Assembly (NCBI GenBank): GCA_902582845.1
Contig: CACHTQ010000005.1
Location: 1 to 64,000 of the forward strand
Direction: 5' to 3'
Length of the DNA stretch: 64,000 nucleotides
DNA from: an uncultured Pelagibacteraceae bacterium
Lineage (GTDB): Bacteria > Pseudomonadota > Alphaproteobacteria > Pelagibacterales > Pelagibacteraceae
Within the stretch, counting starts at the first letter, position 1. Each line of letters starts with the position of its first letter. This document shows, piece by piece, positions 17,720-26,980 of the stretch. Below the pieces are notes generated by a model. The model had not been told where the DNA came from. It ran no database searches and saw only the letters and a list, made by a program, of their open reading frames with translations. The translations under genes and the position numbers were made by a program.

Positions 17720-18270
17720 GCTTTAATTGGCTTAAAAGTTTTTAAAAGTAATCTAAATGGTATTAACATGATCAAAGCAACTATTACTTTTACAATCAAA
17801 TCTCCAAGAGAAAGTGTAACCCACGGCACTCCAGTCCCATAAAATGATATTGAAAAAAACAAAAATGTATCGATTGTTGAGCCAATCATTGAGGATGTTA
17901 ATGGTGCAACAAACCATTCTTTCTTTCTTAATCTGTCAAATATTTGGACATCTAATAATTGTGCAGTTAAAAATGCAATTCCAGACCCAATAGCTATACG
18001 AATAGATATAAGATCTGCAAAATCAGTAGAAAATAAAACTGTAAAACCAATTCCTAGTACAAAGCCAAAATATACAATTTTTCTTGCTACTCTTTTTCCA
18101 TAAGATCTATTAGCTAAATCTGTAATTAAAAAAGCAATCGGATAAGAGAAAGCTCCGTAGGTTAATATTTCATTTAAACCATAATAATTAATTGGAAATT
18201 GAACAAGATAATTAGAGGATAGGACGACAACACCCATCAAAAATGATAGAAGTAAAAACGATTTACTCAT
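17716..18270 (-). CDS. YhhQ/VUT-family queuosine-precursor transporter
   Basis: This 184-residue membrane protein has about five to six hydrophobic segments. It carries the VUT family pattern: Y-P-I-A-F-L-I-T-D-L near residues 44-53, a D-V-Q-I-F-D-R-L-R segment near 107-115, and S-T-I-D-T-F-L-F-F-S in the next helix. The E. coli homologue YhhQ imports queuosine precursors such as preQ0/preQ1, so salvage of a tRNA-modification precursor is the best guess; substrate specificity varies in the family. It starts where rpmB stops (one-base overlap) and shares a palindromic TTAA stop with the convergent ureohydrolase gene. Confidence 0.75.
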   Translation of the reverse strand: MSKSFLLLSFLMGVVVLSSNYLVQFPINYYGLNEILTYGAFSYPIAFLITDLANRSYGKRVARKIVYFGFVLGIGFTVLFSTDFADLISIRIAIGSGIAFLTAQLLDVQIFDRLRKKEWFVAPLTSSMIGSTIDTFLFFSISFYGTGVPWVTLSLGDLIVKVIVALIMLIPFRLLLKTFKPIKA

Positions 18271-18584
18271 TAAGCTGTTTTAGATTGTGCAGTTTTTTTT
18301 TGAAATGGAGATTTAATTAATAAACTTTTTTTTAGTTTTTTTAATCTAGGAGATAAATTTTTATTTTTTACAGATTTTAGAAATTCATCAAAACTACCCT
18401 TTTTATCTACTGATCTAACCCCTGCATTACTCACTGTTAATTTTAAGCTTCTTTTTAAAAGTTCACTTGTAAATTTTACTTTTTTTAAATTAGGTAAGAA
18501 TCTTCTTTTTGTCTTATTGTTAGCATGACTAACATTATGACCTTTCATTGGATTTTTCCCAGTTAATTCACATTTTTTTGTCAT
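18270..18584 (-). CDS. rpmB: 50S ribosomal protein L28
   Basis: This is a large-subunit ribosomal protein. The N-terminus [16 protein letters not shown] and the following R-R-F-L-P-N-L segment are diagnostic of L28. At 104 residues it is longer than E. coli L28 (78) but normal for alphaproteobacteria, with a basic C-terminal tail. It overlaps the transporter gene by one base and has a strong promoter match directly upstream. Confidence 0.95.
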   Translation of the reverse strand: MTKKCELTGKNPMKGHNVSHANNKTKRRFLPNLKKVKFTSELLKRSLKLTVSNAGVRSVDKKGSFDEFLKSVKNKNLSPRLKKLKKSLLIKSPFQKKTAQSKTA

Positions 18585-18596
18585 AATTTGTTCGAC

Positions 18597-18625
18597 TATA
18601 TAAAGTGAGATATTGATGGCGTCAA
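18597..18625 (-). promoter_or_regulatory. Strong sigma70-type promoter for rpmB
   Basis: On the minus strand TTGACG (18625-18620) and TATATA (18602-18597) are separated by exactly 17 bp. The start codon of rpmB is at 18584, so transcription would begin about 5-7 bases before the ATG, giving a near-leaderless message. Hexamer quality and spacing make this one of the best promoter matches in the window. Confidence 0.6.
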
Positions 18626-18640
18626 GTTTATTAGCTTATT

Positions 18641-19687
18641 CTAATCCTTTTTTCCTACTATTTCATTAAAGTTTTTTACACCATCTTTTAATAGTATTTC
18701 CTTTAGTTCTTTTTTAATTAAACCAACAATATTTGGACCTCTAAAAACCATGCCTGTATAAAGTTGTAAATAATCAGCTCCTGCTAAAAATTTTTGATAA
18801 GCAGATCTGCCAGAGTCCACACCACCTACGCCTATAATTTTAATTCTGCCTTTTAAAACTTTATAAAATTTTCTGATTAACTCTGAAGACTTTAACTCAA
18901 TAGGTTTCCCGGATAATCCTCCTTTTTGATGGCTTTGAGTATTTTGTAAATTTTCTCTTGTTGTATCAGATGTGTTAGAAATAATAGCAGCTTCTATTTT
19001 ATTATCTAAAAGCACTTCAGAAATTTTCATAATTTCTTTATCATTAATATCTGGTGATACTTTTACCGCTATAGGTGTTTTAGAGTTAAGATCTCTCTTC
19101 TCTTTTTCTATTAGTTTTAAAAGATCATCTAATTTTTTTTGATCGTGAAAGTTTCTTAAATCTTCGGTGTTTGGTGAGGAAATATTTACAGTAATATAAT
19201 CAGAAACCCCATTAAACATTTTTAAACACTGTATATAATCATTTGTTCTATCTTCTGAGTCTTTATTAGGTCCAATATTTATTCCAAGTAATCCAGTTGG
19301 ATTATTTCTTTTAATTCGATCTGCAATATTTTTTGAACCTAGATTATTGAAACCAAGTCTATTTATCAGGGCCTCATCTTCTACTAATCTAAAAACTCTA
19401 GGTTTGGGATTTCCGTATTGTTCTAATGGTGTAACAGTTCCTACTTCGACGAAACCAAACCCTAAATTGAACAATGAATTATATACCTCGGCATTCTTAT
19501 CAAATCCTGCTGCCATACCAATTGGATTTTCTATTTCTTTATTAAATAATTTTGTCTTAAAAAGAGGATTATTTTTTTCGTCATCTAAAATATTTGGAAT
19601 AAAATTAAATTTTAGTGACTTTATCGCTAAACTATGAGCCATCTCAGGATCTAATTTAAAAATTAAAGATCTTAAATTTGAAAACAT
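18641..19687 (-). CDS. pyrD: Dihydroorotate dehydrogenase (quinone), class 2
   Basis: This enzyme oxidises dihydroorotate to orotate in pyrimidine synthesis and passes electrons to quinone at the inner membrane. The 348 residues include the N-terminal membrane-associating helices typical of class 2 (D-P-E-M-A-H-S-L near residue 13), G-M-A-A-G-F-D-K-N near 57, N-I-S-S-P-N-T with the catalytic serine near 170, and the FMN-binding G-V-G-G-V-D-S-G near 300. It starts one base inside the lysK stop codon, so the two are probably co-transcribed. Confidence 0.95.
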   Translation of the reverse strand: MFSNLRSLIFKLDPEMAHSLAIKSLKFNFIPNILDDEKNNPLFKTKLFNKEIENPIGMAAGFDKNAEVYNSLFNLGFGFVEVGTVTPLEQYGNPKPRVFRLVEDEALINRLGFNNLGSKNIADRIKRNNPTGLLGINIGPNKDSEDRTNDYIQCLKMFNGVSDYITVNISSPNTEDLRNFHDQKKLDDLLKLIEKEKRDLNSKTPIAVKVSPDINDKEIMKISEVLLDNKIEAAIISNTSDTTRENLQNTQSHQKGGLSGKPIELKSSELIRKFYKVLKGRIKIIGVGGVDSGRSAYQKFLAGADYLQLYTGMVFRGPNIVGLIKKELKEILLKDGVKNFNEIVGKKD

Positions 19688-21249
19688 TATTTAATTTTAT
19701 TTAATATAAGATCTTTTGTTTCTTTCACACCAAAAAAACTTATAAAAAAACCCATCCTTGGTCCATTTTCGTCTCCAAAAACTACTTCGTAAATTAATTT
19801 AAACCAATCTCGAAGGTTCTCAGTATATCCATTTTCTTTACCAGTCGAATATATCATTGTTTGAATGTCTTCTGGTTTCATTTTGTCGTCACATTTATCT
19901 AAAGTTTTTACCAGGGCTTCTAAAGCTTTTTTTTCCTCACCATTAGGTTTTTTATATTTTTTTTTCAATTTTATTACATCGTTAAAATACTTTATTGCGT
20001 AGCCTACTAAATTATCAAAGATAGGATTATTTTTTTCCGAAATGTCTTTTTTATATTTTTTAACAAATTTCCAAAGAAGTTCTTTGCTGTCAGCATTGCT
20101 TGTTTCGACTAAGTTTAATAACATTGAAAATGACATAATCATATTTTCTTTAGGTACCAAACTATTATGAACATGCCATACAGGATTCATAAGTAGCTGC
20201 AACTCATTTTGATTTTTTGCTTTCTCAATCAGATCCAAATAATCATCGACAGTTTTTGAAACTATTTCTTTGTAAAGTTTTTTTGCTCTTTTTGGATTTT
20301 GATACATATACAGCGACAAACTTTCAGGAGAAGCATACTCTAGCCATTGATCAATAGTAATGCCGTTTCCCTTTGATTTTGAAATCTTCTCTCCTTTTTC
20401 ATCCAAAAATAGTTCATATGCAAACCCTGAGGGATTTGTTTTTCCAATCAATTTGATAATTTTTGTTGAAAGTATTGCACTCTCTATAAGATCTTTTCCA
20501 TACATTTCAAAATCAACATCTAGTGCATACCATCTCATAGCCCAATCGACTTTCCACTGTAATTTACAATTTCCATCATAAATGCTTGTTTCCAAATCTT
20601 TTCCATTATTATCAAAAACAATAATAGATTTTTCTTTATTAATATTTTTTACAGGTATTTCTAGAACATGACCTGTAACCGGACAAATTGGAAGAAATGG
20701 GCTGTACGTTTTTTGTCTCTCTTTTCCTAGTGTAGGAAGTATTATATTCATTATACCATCATAATTCTCTAAAATAACTTGGAGAGAAGAGTTAAAGAAA
20801 CCTGATTTATAAAGTGATGTTGAACTTTTAAAATTATATTTAAATTTAAAATTGTTTAAAAATTTTTTTAGCATTTCATTATTATGCTCACCAAAACTAT
20901 TAAATTTTTGAAAGGGATCAGGCACATTAGTAAGCGGTTTGTGTAAATTTTTTTCTAATAATTCTTTTTGTGGAACGTTGTCAGGTACTTTTCTAAGACC
21001 ATCCATATCATCTGAAAAAGTAATGATTTCAGTTGGTAAATCAGTCAAATGTTTTAGTGCATTTACAATCATTGATGTCCTTGCAACTTCTCCAAAAGTT
21101 CCTATATGTGGAAGGCCACTAGGACCATAACCTGTTTGGAGAATTATTTTGCCTTTTTTTTCTATAAAAGATTTTCTTTCTCGAAGCATTTTTTTTGCTT
21201 CAACGAAAGGCCATGCACTTGTTTTATCAAAATTCTCTTTTTTAATCAT
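19687..21249 (-). CDS. lysK: Lysyl-tRNA synthetase, class I
   Basis: This enzyme charges tRNA-Lys. It is the class I (archaeal-type) LysRS also used by most alphaproteobacteria, not the class II enzyme. The HIGH-equivalent P-H-I-G-T lies near residue 47 in G-P-S-G-L-P-H-I-G-T-F-G-E, and the KMSKS-equivalent K-I-S-K-S-K-G-N-G is near residue 290. The 520-residue length is typical. Transcription is divergent from trkH with an 88-bp gap, in which I see no convincing promoter. pyrD follows with a one-base overlap. Confidence 0.95.
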   Translation of the reverse strand: MIKKENFDKTSAWPFVEAKKMLRERKSFIEKKGKIILQTGYGPSGLPHIGTFGEVARTSMIVNALKHLTDLPTEIITFSDDMDGLRKVPDNVPQKELLEKNLHKPLTNVPDPFQKFNSFGEHNNEMLKKFLNNFKFKYNFKSSTSLYKSGFFNSSLQVILENYDGIMNIILPTLGKERQKTYSPFLPICPVTGHVLEIPVKNINKEKSIIVFDNNGKDLETSIYDGNCKLQWKVDWAMRWYALDVDFEMYGKDLIESAILSTKIIKLIGKTNPSGFAYELFLDEKGEKISKSKGNGITIDQWLEYASPESLSLYMYQNPKRAKKLYKEIVSKTVDDYLDLIEKAKNQNELQLLMNPVWHVHNSLVPKENMIMSFSMLLNLVETSNADSKELLWKFVKKYKKDISEKNNPIFDNLVGYAIKYFNDVIKLKKKYKKPNGEEKKALEALVKTLDKCDDKMKPEDIQTMIYSTGKENGYTENLRDWFKLIYEVVFGDENGPRMGFFISFFGVKETKDLILNKIK

Positions 21250-21337
21250 GATTAATTCAAATAAAATCTTAAATTAACGCTTTAACTTATTCTTATAGAG
21301 TTGAAATTTATTTACCATAAAATAATGTTCTATCAAA

Positions 21338-22777
21338 ATGTCTAATTATAAAACTGTTTTTTTTACACTTGGAATTCTTCAAATAATTCTTGGAATTTTT
21401 ATGTTGATCCCAATATTTGTTCAATTTTTTTTTAAAGAAATTGACTCTTCGTTTTTTGGTGCCTCAATTATTACAATTATTTTTGGTACGCTATTTTTTT
21501 TATCTAATCTTGATCATGATAAGAAGTTAAATTTACAGCAAGCTTTTTTATTGACCGCGTTATCTTGGCTAAGTATCGCAATTTTTGGTTCACTTCCTCT
21601 AATATTTTCTGAAGTCAATTTTTCGTTTACCAATGCATTTTTTGAGAGTATGTCGGGCATTACAACAACTGGTTCAACAATCATTCCAAACTTAGAGGAA
21701 ATGCCCAAAGCAATTTTGCTTTGGAGAGCAATTCTTCAATGGTTGGGTGGTATTGGAGTAATTGTTATGGCGATCACTTTGATGCCAATAATGAATGTTG
21801 GTGGTATGCAATTATTCAAAATTTCTAACAGTGACTCATCAGAAAAAATTCTTCCTAAATCAAAAGAAATTGCATTGAGATTAATTTATATTTATTCAGG
21901 TCTCACTACTCTTTGCGCAATATCATATAAAATTCTTGGGATGAATACTTTTGATAGTATAACACATTCTATGACAACAATAGCAACTGGGGGTTTTTCA
22001 AACTATAACGAGTCCATTGGATTCTTTAACAGTTTTTCAATAGAAATTTCAGCAATGATTTTTATTATCTTGGGAAGTTTACCTTTTATCGCTTATATCA
22101 AATTCTTAAACGGTAATAGAAGAATATTTTTTTCAGATATTCAAATTAGAACTTTTTTGAAAATAATCTTAATAAGTATTCTGATCTTATCAATTTATTT
22201 GTTTTTAGATAAATCATCTGAACTAAACTTCAGAACAGTTTTATTCAATGTAATATCAATTTTAACAGGAACTGGATATGTAAATGCGCAATTTGATAAC
22301 TGGGGTGGATTTCCTTTAATTATATTTATAGGTCTAATGTTTATTGGTGGATGTGCTGGCTCAACAACTTGTGGTATAAAAATATTTAGATTTCAAATAC
22401 TTTATTCATTTGTTTTGAATCAACTCAAAAAAATTATATATCCTAAGGGAGTTTTTGTTCTAAAATATAATCAAAGTCCTGTTGATGATAAATTTACTGC
22501 ATCAATTATCTCTTTCATTTATATGTACCTGGTAATTTTTTTTGCGATTACAGCATTATTATCTTTGACAGGTCTTGACTTTATTACCTCAATTTCTGGT
22601 GCTGCAACATCTATTTCAAATGTAGGACCTGGCCTAGGTTCAACTATAGGGCCAAACGGAAATTTTTCATCCCTACCTGATATCTCTAAGTGGATTTTAA
22701 GCTTTGGTATGATTTTGGGTAGATTGGAATTATTTGCGATCCTTGTATTATTTTTACCATCTTTTTGGAGGAATTAA
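21338..22777 (+). CDS. trkH: TrkH-type potassium uptake channel subunit
   Basis: This is the membrane subunit of the Trk potassium uptake system, working with the cytosolic NAD-binding protein TrkA, which is not in this window. The 479 residues form repeated M1-P-M2 units. Four selectivity-filter-like loops are visible: S-G-I-T-T-T-G-S-T, T-I-A-T-G-G-F-S, I-L-T-G-T-G-Y-V and I-S-N-V-G-P-G-L-G. A W-L-G-G-I-G-V-I-V-M-A segment follows the first. The length matches TrkH (about 480). The end of the gene contains the ribosome-binding site of the next gene. Confidence 0.92.
   Translation: MSNYKTVFFTLGILQIILGIFMLIPIFVQFFFKEIDSSFFGASIITIIFGTLFFLSNLDHDKKLNLQQAFLLTALSWLSIAIFGSLPLIFSEVNFSFTNAFFESMSGITTTGSTIIPNLEEMPKAILLWRAILQWLGGIGVIVMAITLMPIMNVGGMQLFKISNSDSSEKILPKSKEIALRLIYIYSGLTTLCAISYKILGMNTFDSITHSMTTIATGGFSNYNESIGFFNSFSIEISAMIFIILGSLPFIAYIKFLNGNRRIFFSDIQIRTFLKIILISILILSIYLFLDKSSELNFRTVLFNVISILTGTGYVNAQFDNWGGFPLIIFIGLMFIGGCAGSTTCGIKIFRFQILYSFVLNQLKKIIYPKGVFVLKYNQSPVDDKFTASIISFIYMYLVIFFAITALLSLTGLDFITSISGAATSISNVGPGLGSTIGPNGNFSSLPDISKWILSFGMILGRLELFAILVLFLPSFWRN
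22767..22773 (+). promoter_or_regulatory. Shine-Dalgarno sequence deciding the TTG start of the AmpG-like gene
   Basis: A GGAGGAA run lies inside the last codons of trkH, 6 bases before a TTG codon at 22780. Such a strong Shine-Dalgarno is uncommon in this window. It picks the 22780 TTG over the earlier in-frame TTG at 22765, which lies before the run. Confidence 0.6.
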
Positions 22778-22779
22778 AT

Positions 22780-24156
22780 TTGATAGAAATTAAAAAAAAT
22801 TCTTTTTCTGAAATGTTCTCGGTTTATTTTGATAAAAGAATGCTCAAAATTTTATTGCTTGGTGCAATATCAGGTTTTCCATGGGTTTTGATTGGAAGTA
22901 GTCTAAGTTTATGGTTAAAAGAAGATGGACTAAGTAGATCAACAGTTGGATGGGCTGGATTAATTTTTGCAGTTTATGCATTTAATTATTTATGGGCACC
23001 TTTAATAGATAGAATACAAATACCATATTTAACAAAAAAAATAGGTCACAGAAGAGGATGGATTGTTTTGATGCAAATTATCATCTTACTCTCACTTGCT
23101 CTTTGGAGTTTACTCGATCCATCTGAAAATTTAGCTTTAGTTGTTTCAGTAGGCTTAATAATTGCTATAGCATCATCAACTCAAGATATAACAGTTGATG
23201 CTTTAAGAATTGAACAGATTGGTGAGGATGAGGGAAAATCCATGGCTGCTGGAGCCGCAATGGCGGTTGTCGGTTGGTGGACAGGATATAAGTTAGGTGG
23301 GGTACTATCATTATTTGCAGCAGATATTCTTCAAAACATTGGTTTTGAAAATTATTGGCAACTAACTTTCTTAATTTTGGGGATTTTAGTAATTTTAATG
23401 AACATTGGCCTAATGTTCATTAACGAGTCTGGAAATTTAGAGAGACAAGATCAACAAAAAGAAAATGACAAATTAATATCATCTCAATTTAAAAATCAAA
23501 ATATATTTACAAAATTGATAACCTGGGTTGCTGGAACAATAAGTGGCCCAATAATTAGTTTTTTTAAAAAAAATGGCTTTTCGATTGCTTTAGGAATTTT
23601 AGGATTTGTTTTTTTATTTAAAGTGGGAGAGGCATTTCTTGGAAGGATGTCTATAATTTTTTATAAAGAAATAGGTTTTAGTAAATCGGATATCGCTATT
23701 TACTCTAAAACGTTAGGTTGGATTACTACTGTGACGTTTACTCTTTTAGGTGGGCTTTTTGTAATAAGATCCGGGGTGTTAAAAGCAATGTTTTTTGCTG
23801 GAGTTATGATGGCAAGTACAAACCTTTTGTTCAGTGTATTGGCCTGGAGCGATAAATCAGAATTTTTATTTGCTATTGCAGTTATTTTTGATGATATAGC
23901 TGCTGCATTTGCAACAGTAGCTTTTGTAGCCTTTATATCTATGCTCGTAGACAGAGCCTATACAGCAACTCAATATGCGCTCTTAGCCTCAATAGGCACC
24001 GCTGGTAGAACAACTTTAGCCTCCTCCTCTGGTGCCCTTGTTGATTGGTTAAATGGTGATTGGGGAATATTTTTCATTTTGACTGCGCTAATGGTAATTC
24101 CTTCATTAATAATCCTATGGTTCATGAAAAATAAACTACAACTAAGTGAAAAATAA
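22780..24156 (+). CDS. AmpG-like MFS permease (muropeptide or related solute import)
   Basis: This major-facilitator protein has about 12 membrane segments in 458 residues and belongs to the AmpG/peptide-acetyl-CoA transporter branch. It has R-G-W-I-V-L-M-Q near residue 90, the signature A-S-S-T-Q-D-I-T-V-D-A-L-R near 132-144, and a second half with I-F-Y-K-E-I-G-F-S-K-S-D-I-A near 295. AmpG imports GlcNAc-anhydroMurNAc peptides released during wall turnover. The next gene encodes an NlpC/P60 peptidase and overlaps it by 11 bp, which supports a muropeptide role. The start is a TTG chosen by its GGAGG ribosome-binding site. Confidence 0.75.
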   Translation: MIEIKKNSFSEMFSVYFDKRMLKILLLGAISGFPWVLIGSSLSLWLKEDGLSRSTVGWAGLIFAVYAFNYLWAPLIDRIQIPYLTKKIGHRRGWIVLMQIIILLSLALWSLLDPSENLALVVSVGLIIAIASSTQDITVDALRIEQIGEDEGKSMAAGAAMAVVGWWTGYKLGGVLSLFAADILQNIGFENYWQLTFLILGILVILMNIGLMFINESGNLERQDQQKENDKLISSQFKNQNIFTKLITWVAGTISGPIISFFKKNGFSIALGILGFVFLFKVGEAFLGRMSIIFYKEIGFSKSDIAIYSKTLGWITTVTFTLLGGLFVIRSGVLKAMFFAGVMMASTNLLFSVLAWSDKSEFLFAIAVIFDDIAAAFATVAFVAFISMLVDRAYTATQYALLASIGTAGRTTLASSSGALVDWLNGDWGIFFILTALMVIPSLIILWFMKNKLQLSEK

Positions 24157-24898
24157 TTTTTTAAATAAACCTGTAGCTAACATTTACTTTAAACCATCTC
24201 ATAATTCTGGGGTAGTTTCACAAATTTTATATGGAGAGAAATTTAAGATTCTATTGAAAAGAAAAAAATATATAAAAATAAAAACTCATTATGACAATTA
24301 TATTGGATATATAAAAAAAGATAAATTTTTAGAAAATTTTAAACCCTCATATAAAATTTCAAAAATTAAATCTAGAATTTTCTTTAAAAGAGATAAAAGA
24401 TTTTTGTCCTCAAACCATTATCTCTATTATGGATCTGGTGTGTGTAAACGAAATGAAAATAAAAAGTATATAGAATTTGAAAAAAATAAATGGATCAAAA
24501 AAAGTGATATCAAAAATATTAATCATCATGAGAAAAATTATATCAAAATATTCAAATTCTTTTTAAACACAAAATACTTATGGGGCGGAAAAACCTGTGA
24601 TGGGATTGATTGCTCAGCATTAATTCAAATCTATTTTTATTACAACAGAATATTTTTTCCAAGAGATACAAAAGATCAAATAAGATTTTGTAAAAGAAAA
24701 AAAAGTAAAAATCGACTTAAAGGAGATATCTTATTTTGGAAAGGACATGTTGGTATATGTCTAAATAAGTCTAGATTTATTCATGCTTATGGACCAAAAA
24801 AAAAGGTGATAATAATGCCAACAGGACAAACAATTAAATTAATTGATAAAACCGCAAATCTGAAAGTTAAAAAAGTGAGTAATATTAGTAATATTTAA
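24146..24898 (+). CDS. NlpC/P60 cysteine peptidase with N-terminal SH3-like domains, no signal peptide
   Basis: The N-terminal half has SH3-like repeats (about residues 8-60 and 70-122). The C-terminal NlpC/P60 domain (about 130-250) has catalytic Cys156 in D-G-I-D-C-S-A, His201 in G-H-V-G-I and a third polar residue, His213. The order of domains resembles YkfC, a cytosolic gamma-D-glutamyl-L-diamino-acid endopeptidase of peptide recycling. No signal peptide or lipobox is visible, which fits a cytosolic enzyme acting on imported muropeptides. The start is a GTG inside the upstream permease gene. Its TTAA stop is shared with the convergent tyrA. Confidence 0.78.
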   Translation: MKNNFLNKPVANIYFKPSHNSGVVSQILYGEKFKILLKRKKYIKIKTHYDNYIGYIKKDKFLENFKPSYKISKIKSRIFFKRDKRFLSSNHYLYYGSGVCKRNENKKYIEFEKNKWIKKSDIKNINHHEKNYIKIFKFFLNTKYLWGGKTCDGIDCSALIQIYFYYNRIFFPRDTKDQIRFCKRKKSKNRLKGDILFWKGHVGICLNKSRFIHAYGPKKKVIIMPTGQTIKLIDKTANLKVKKVSNISNI

Positions 24899-25791
24899 TC
24901 TCTACCAAAGTCAGGTTTGTTTACATCCTGTTTTAATTTAATAATTTTAGACCTAACTTTTTTAGTCTGAGATAATTTTTTTAAAATTGATTTGTTATTT
25001 TTAGAATTTATATCTTTTTTGAAAGATTTTAAGTTTTTGATAAATAAGTCTATCGCTTTTGTAACATTAACCTTATTGTCAAAGAAAATATCTCTCCACA
25101 TAATTTCATTTGAAGCAGCTATTCTTGAAAAATCTCTCAACCCTCCAGCACTGTATTTGATAAGCCCAAATTTGAGTATTTTTTCAGAATCTTGAGCCGA
25201 TTTAACCAAATTATAGGCAATTAAATGTGGTAAATGACTTGTGATAGAAAAAACTTTGTCATGTTTTTCAGAGTTCATAATAACAGTTTTTGAGCCCATC
25301 TTTTTCCAAAAAGAAATTAAAAATTTTAAATTCTTAGGACTTGTTTTTTTATCCTTAATTAATACACACCATTTATCCTCAAACATATCAGCTTTTCCAA
25401 ATTCTGGTCCACTCACCTCTGATCCAGCGATAGGGTGACTCCTTATCCAATTTACACCACGCTTCAAAAATTTTTTAATAATTTTTGATGACTCTATTTT
25501 TGAAGATCCCACATCAGTAATTAGTGTATTTGGCGAAATAGTTTTATTAATTTTAATAATAAGTTTTTTATATTCACTCGTTGATGTACAAACAATCACT
25601 AAGTTTGAATTTACCAAACCATCTTTAAGAGACTTAACAATTGTTCCAGGTAATCTAAGACTTTTTATTTTAGCGATATTAGATTTTGATTTTTCATAAA
25701 TAAATATTTTTTTTGCTATTTTTTTTTTTGAAATCCTTCTTACTAAAGAAGAGCCTAATAACCCACAGCCTATAATTAATATATTTCTCAT
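24895..25791 (-). CDS. tyrA: Prephenate/arogenate dehydrogenase family protein
   Basis: This NAD(P)-dependent enzyme converts prephenate (or arogenate) to the tyrosine precursor. It has an N-terminal Rossmann motif G-C-G-L-L-G-S-S at residues 8-15, T-D-V-G-S-S-K near 93 and the diagnostic S-H-P-I-A-G-S-E-V-S-G near 118-128, then an all-helical dimerisation domain. The length of 298 is right for a stand-alone dehydrogenase without chorismate mutase. It follows hisC with a 4-bp overlap, a pairing frequent in alphaproteobacteria, where HisC-type enzymes can also transaminate aromatic precursors. Prephenate versus arogenate preference is not resolved. Confidence 0.9.
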   Translation of the reverse strand: MRNILIIGCGLLGSSLVRRISKKKIAKKIFIYEKSKSNIAKIKSLRLPGTIVKSLKDGLVNSNLVIVCTSTSEYKKLIIKINKTISPNTLITDVGSSKIESSKIIKKFLKRGVNWIRSHPIAGSEVSGPEFGKADMFEDKWCVLIKDKKTSPKNLKFLISFWKKMGSKTVIMNSEKHDKVFSITSHLPHLIAYNLVKSAQDSEKILKFGLIKYSAGGLRDFSRIAASNEIMWRDIFFDNKVNVTKAIDLFIKNLKSFKKDINSKNNKSILKKLSQTKKVRSKIIKLKQDVNKPDFGRD

Positions 25792-26873
25792 TTTCTAAAT
25801 ATATTTTGTGTTGCTTTGATAAATTTCATATTTTCCTCTTTTGAGCCAATCGTTAATCTTAGCATATTTTTTATTTTATAACCTTCTTCAGTAGACCTTA
25901 AAATAATTCCTTTTTTTTTTAATTTTTCATAGAAACTATTAGCTCTTAGTTTGCATTTATTAAAATTCAGTAATAGAAAGTTAGCAGAAACTTTATTTGA
26001 GCTAATATCATAATTGCTTAAAAAATTTTTCAGTTTTGTTGCATAAATATGATTATGTTTTACTGAACGTGAGATAAATTTTTTATCCTTAAGTGACTCA
26101 ATAGCTGCTTTTTGAGCTACTTCATTAACATTGAATGGAGGTTTAATAACATTCAAAGCATCAATAATTTTTTTTGAACCATATCCCCAACCAATTCTTA
26201 AAGATGATAGTCCGTAGATTTTTGAGAATGTCCTTAATATAAAAACATTCTGCTTATTCTTGAATAAATCTAAACCAGATTTATAGTCTCTATTTTGCAT
26301 GTACTCTGCGTAAGCATCATCTACAACAAGTAAGATATTTTTTCTTAATCTTTTTCTTAAATCAATTAATTCAAAACTGTTCAAGTAAGTGCCAGTCGGA
26401 TTATTTGGATTAGCAAGAAATACAATTTTAGTTTTATTGCTTACTTTTTTAATTATTTCTGAGACAGAAACTTTAAAATTTTTTTCTTTGGCAAAAACAA
26501 CTTTTGCACCAACTATTTTTGCATATATTCTGTACATTAAAAAACTAAACTGAGGAAGAATTACTTCATCTTTTGGTTTAAGGAAAAGTTGGCATAACAT
26601 TTGAATAACTTCGTCTGAACCAGCTCCACAAATTATTTTTTCTTTGTCACAACTAAATTTTTTTGAGATCTGACTTCGTAATTTTTTAGACTTTCCATCA
26701 GGATATCTGAAAAGACTTAATTTTTTATTTGATATTGCTTTCTTGGCCTTGGTACTTACTCCTAGAGCTGATTCATTTGCTGAAAGTTTAATGATTTTAT
26801 TAAAACTCTTAATAGTTGATTTGCCAGGTTGATAAGCCTCAATATTAAATTTTTTAAATTTTATAGTTGTCAT
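25788..26873 (-). CDS. hisC: Histidinol-phosphate aminotransferase (possibly also aromatic transaminase)
   Basis: This fold-type I PLP aminotransferase has 361 residues. L-S-A-N-E-S-A-L-G lies near residue 30, C-G-A-G-S-D-E near 83, N-P-N-N-P-T-G-T near 156, D-D-A-Y-A-E-Y near 187 and the PLP-lysine region T-F-S-K-I-Y-G-L near 216. It transfers an amino group to imidazole-acetol phosphate in histidine synthesis; next to tyrA it may also act on prephenate or 4-hydroxyphenylpyruvate. It is transcribed away from the SAM-II riboswitch region with no obvious leader of its own. Confidence 0.9.
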   Translation of the reverse strand: MTTIKFKKFNIEAYQPGKSTIKSFNKIIKLSANESALGVSTKAKKAISNKKLSLFRYPDGKSKKLRSQISKKFSCDKEKIICGAGSDEVIQMLCQLFLKPKDEVILPQFSFLMYRIYAKIVGAKVVFAKEKNFKVSVSEIIKKVSNKTKIVFLANPNNPTGTYLNSFELIDLRKRLRKNILLVVDDAYAEYMQNRDYKSGLDLFKNKQNVFILRTFSKIYGLSSLRIGWGYGSKKIIDALNVIKPPFNVNEVAQKAAIESLKDKKFISRSVKHNHIYATKLKNFLSNYDISSNKVSANFLLLNFNKCKLRANSFYEKLKKKGIILRSTEEGYKIKNMLRLTIGSKEENMKFIKATQNIFRK

Positions 26874-26945
26874 CTTTTAAATTTTAGCCTCTTTATAAAT
26901 AAAATAACAATTTTTCATATAGAATTAGTTCAAATATTTTAAAAA

Positions 26946-26974
26946 TTGACATACTAAATAACATCTTGTACAAA
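26946..26974 (+). promoter_or_regulatory. sigma70-type promoter for metX
   Basis: A perfect TTGACA (26946-26951) is followed after 17 bp by TACAAA (26969-26974, 4 of 6 matches). The predicted transcription start, about 6-7 bases further on, falls at the first base of the SAM-II aptamer at 26981, which supports both calls. Confidence 0.6.
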
Positions 26975-26980
26975 ATTTAT

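Noticed and set aside
26874-26945. Possible leader RNA for hisC on the minus strand
   Set aside because: The bases are almost pure A/T without a stable stem or a histidine-codon leader peptide.
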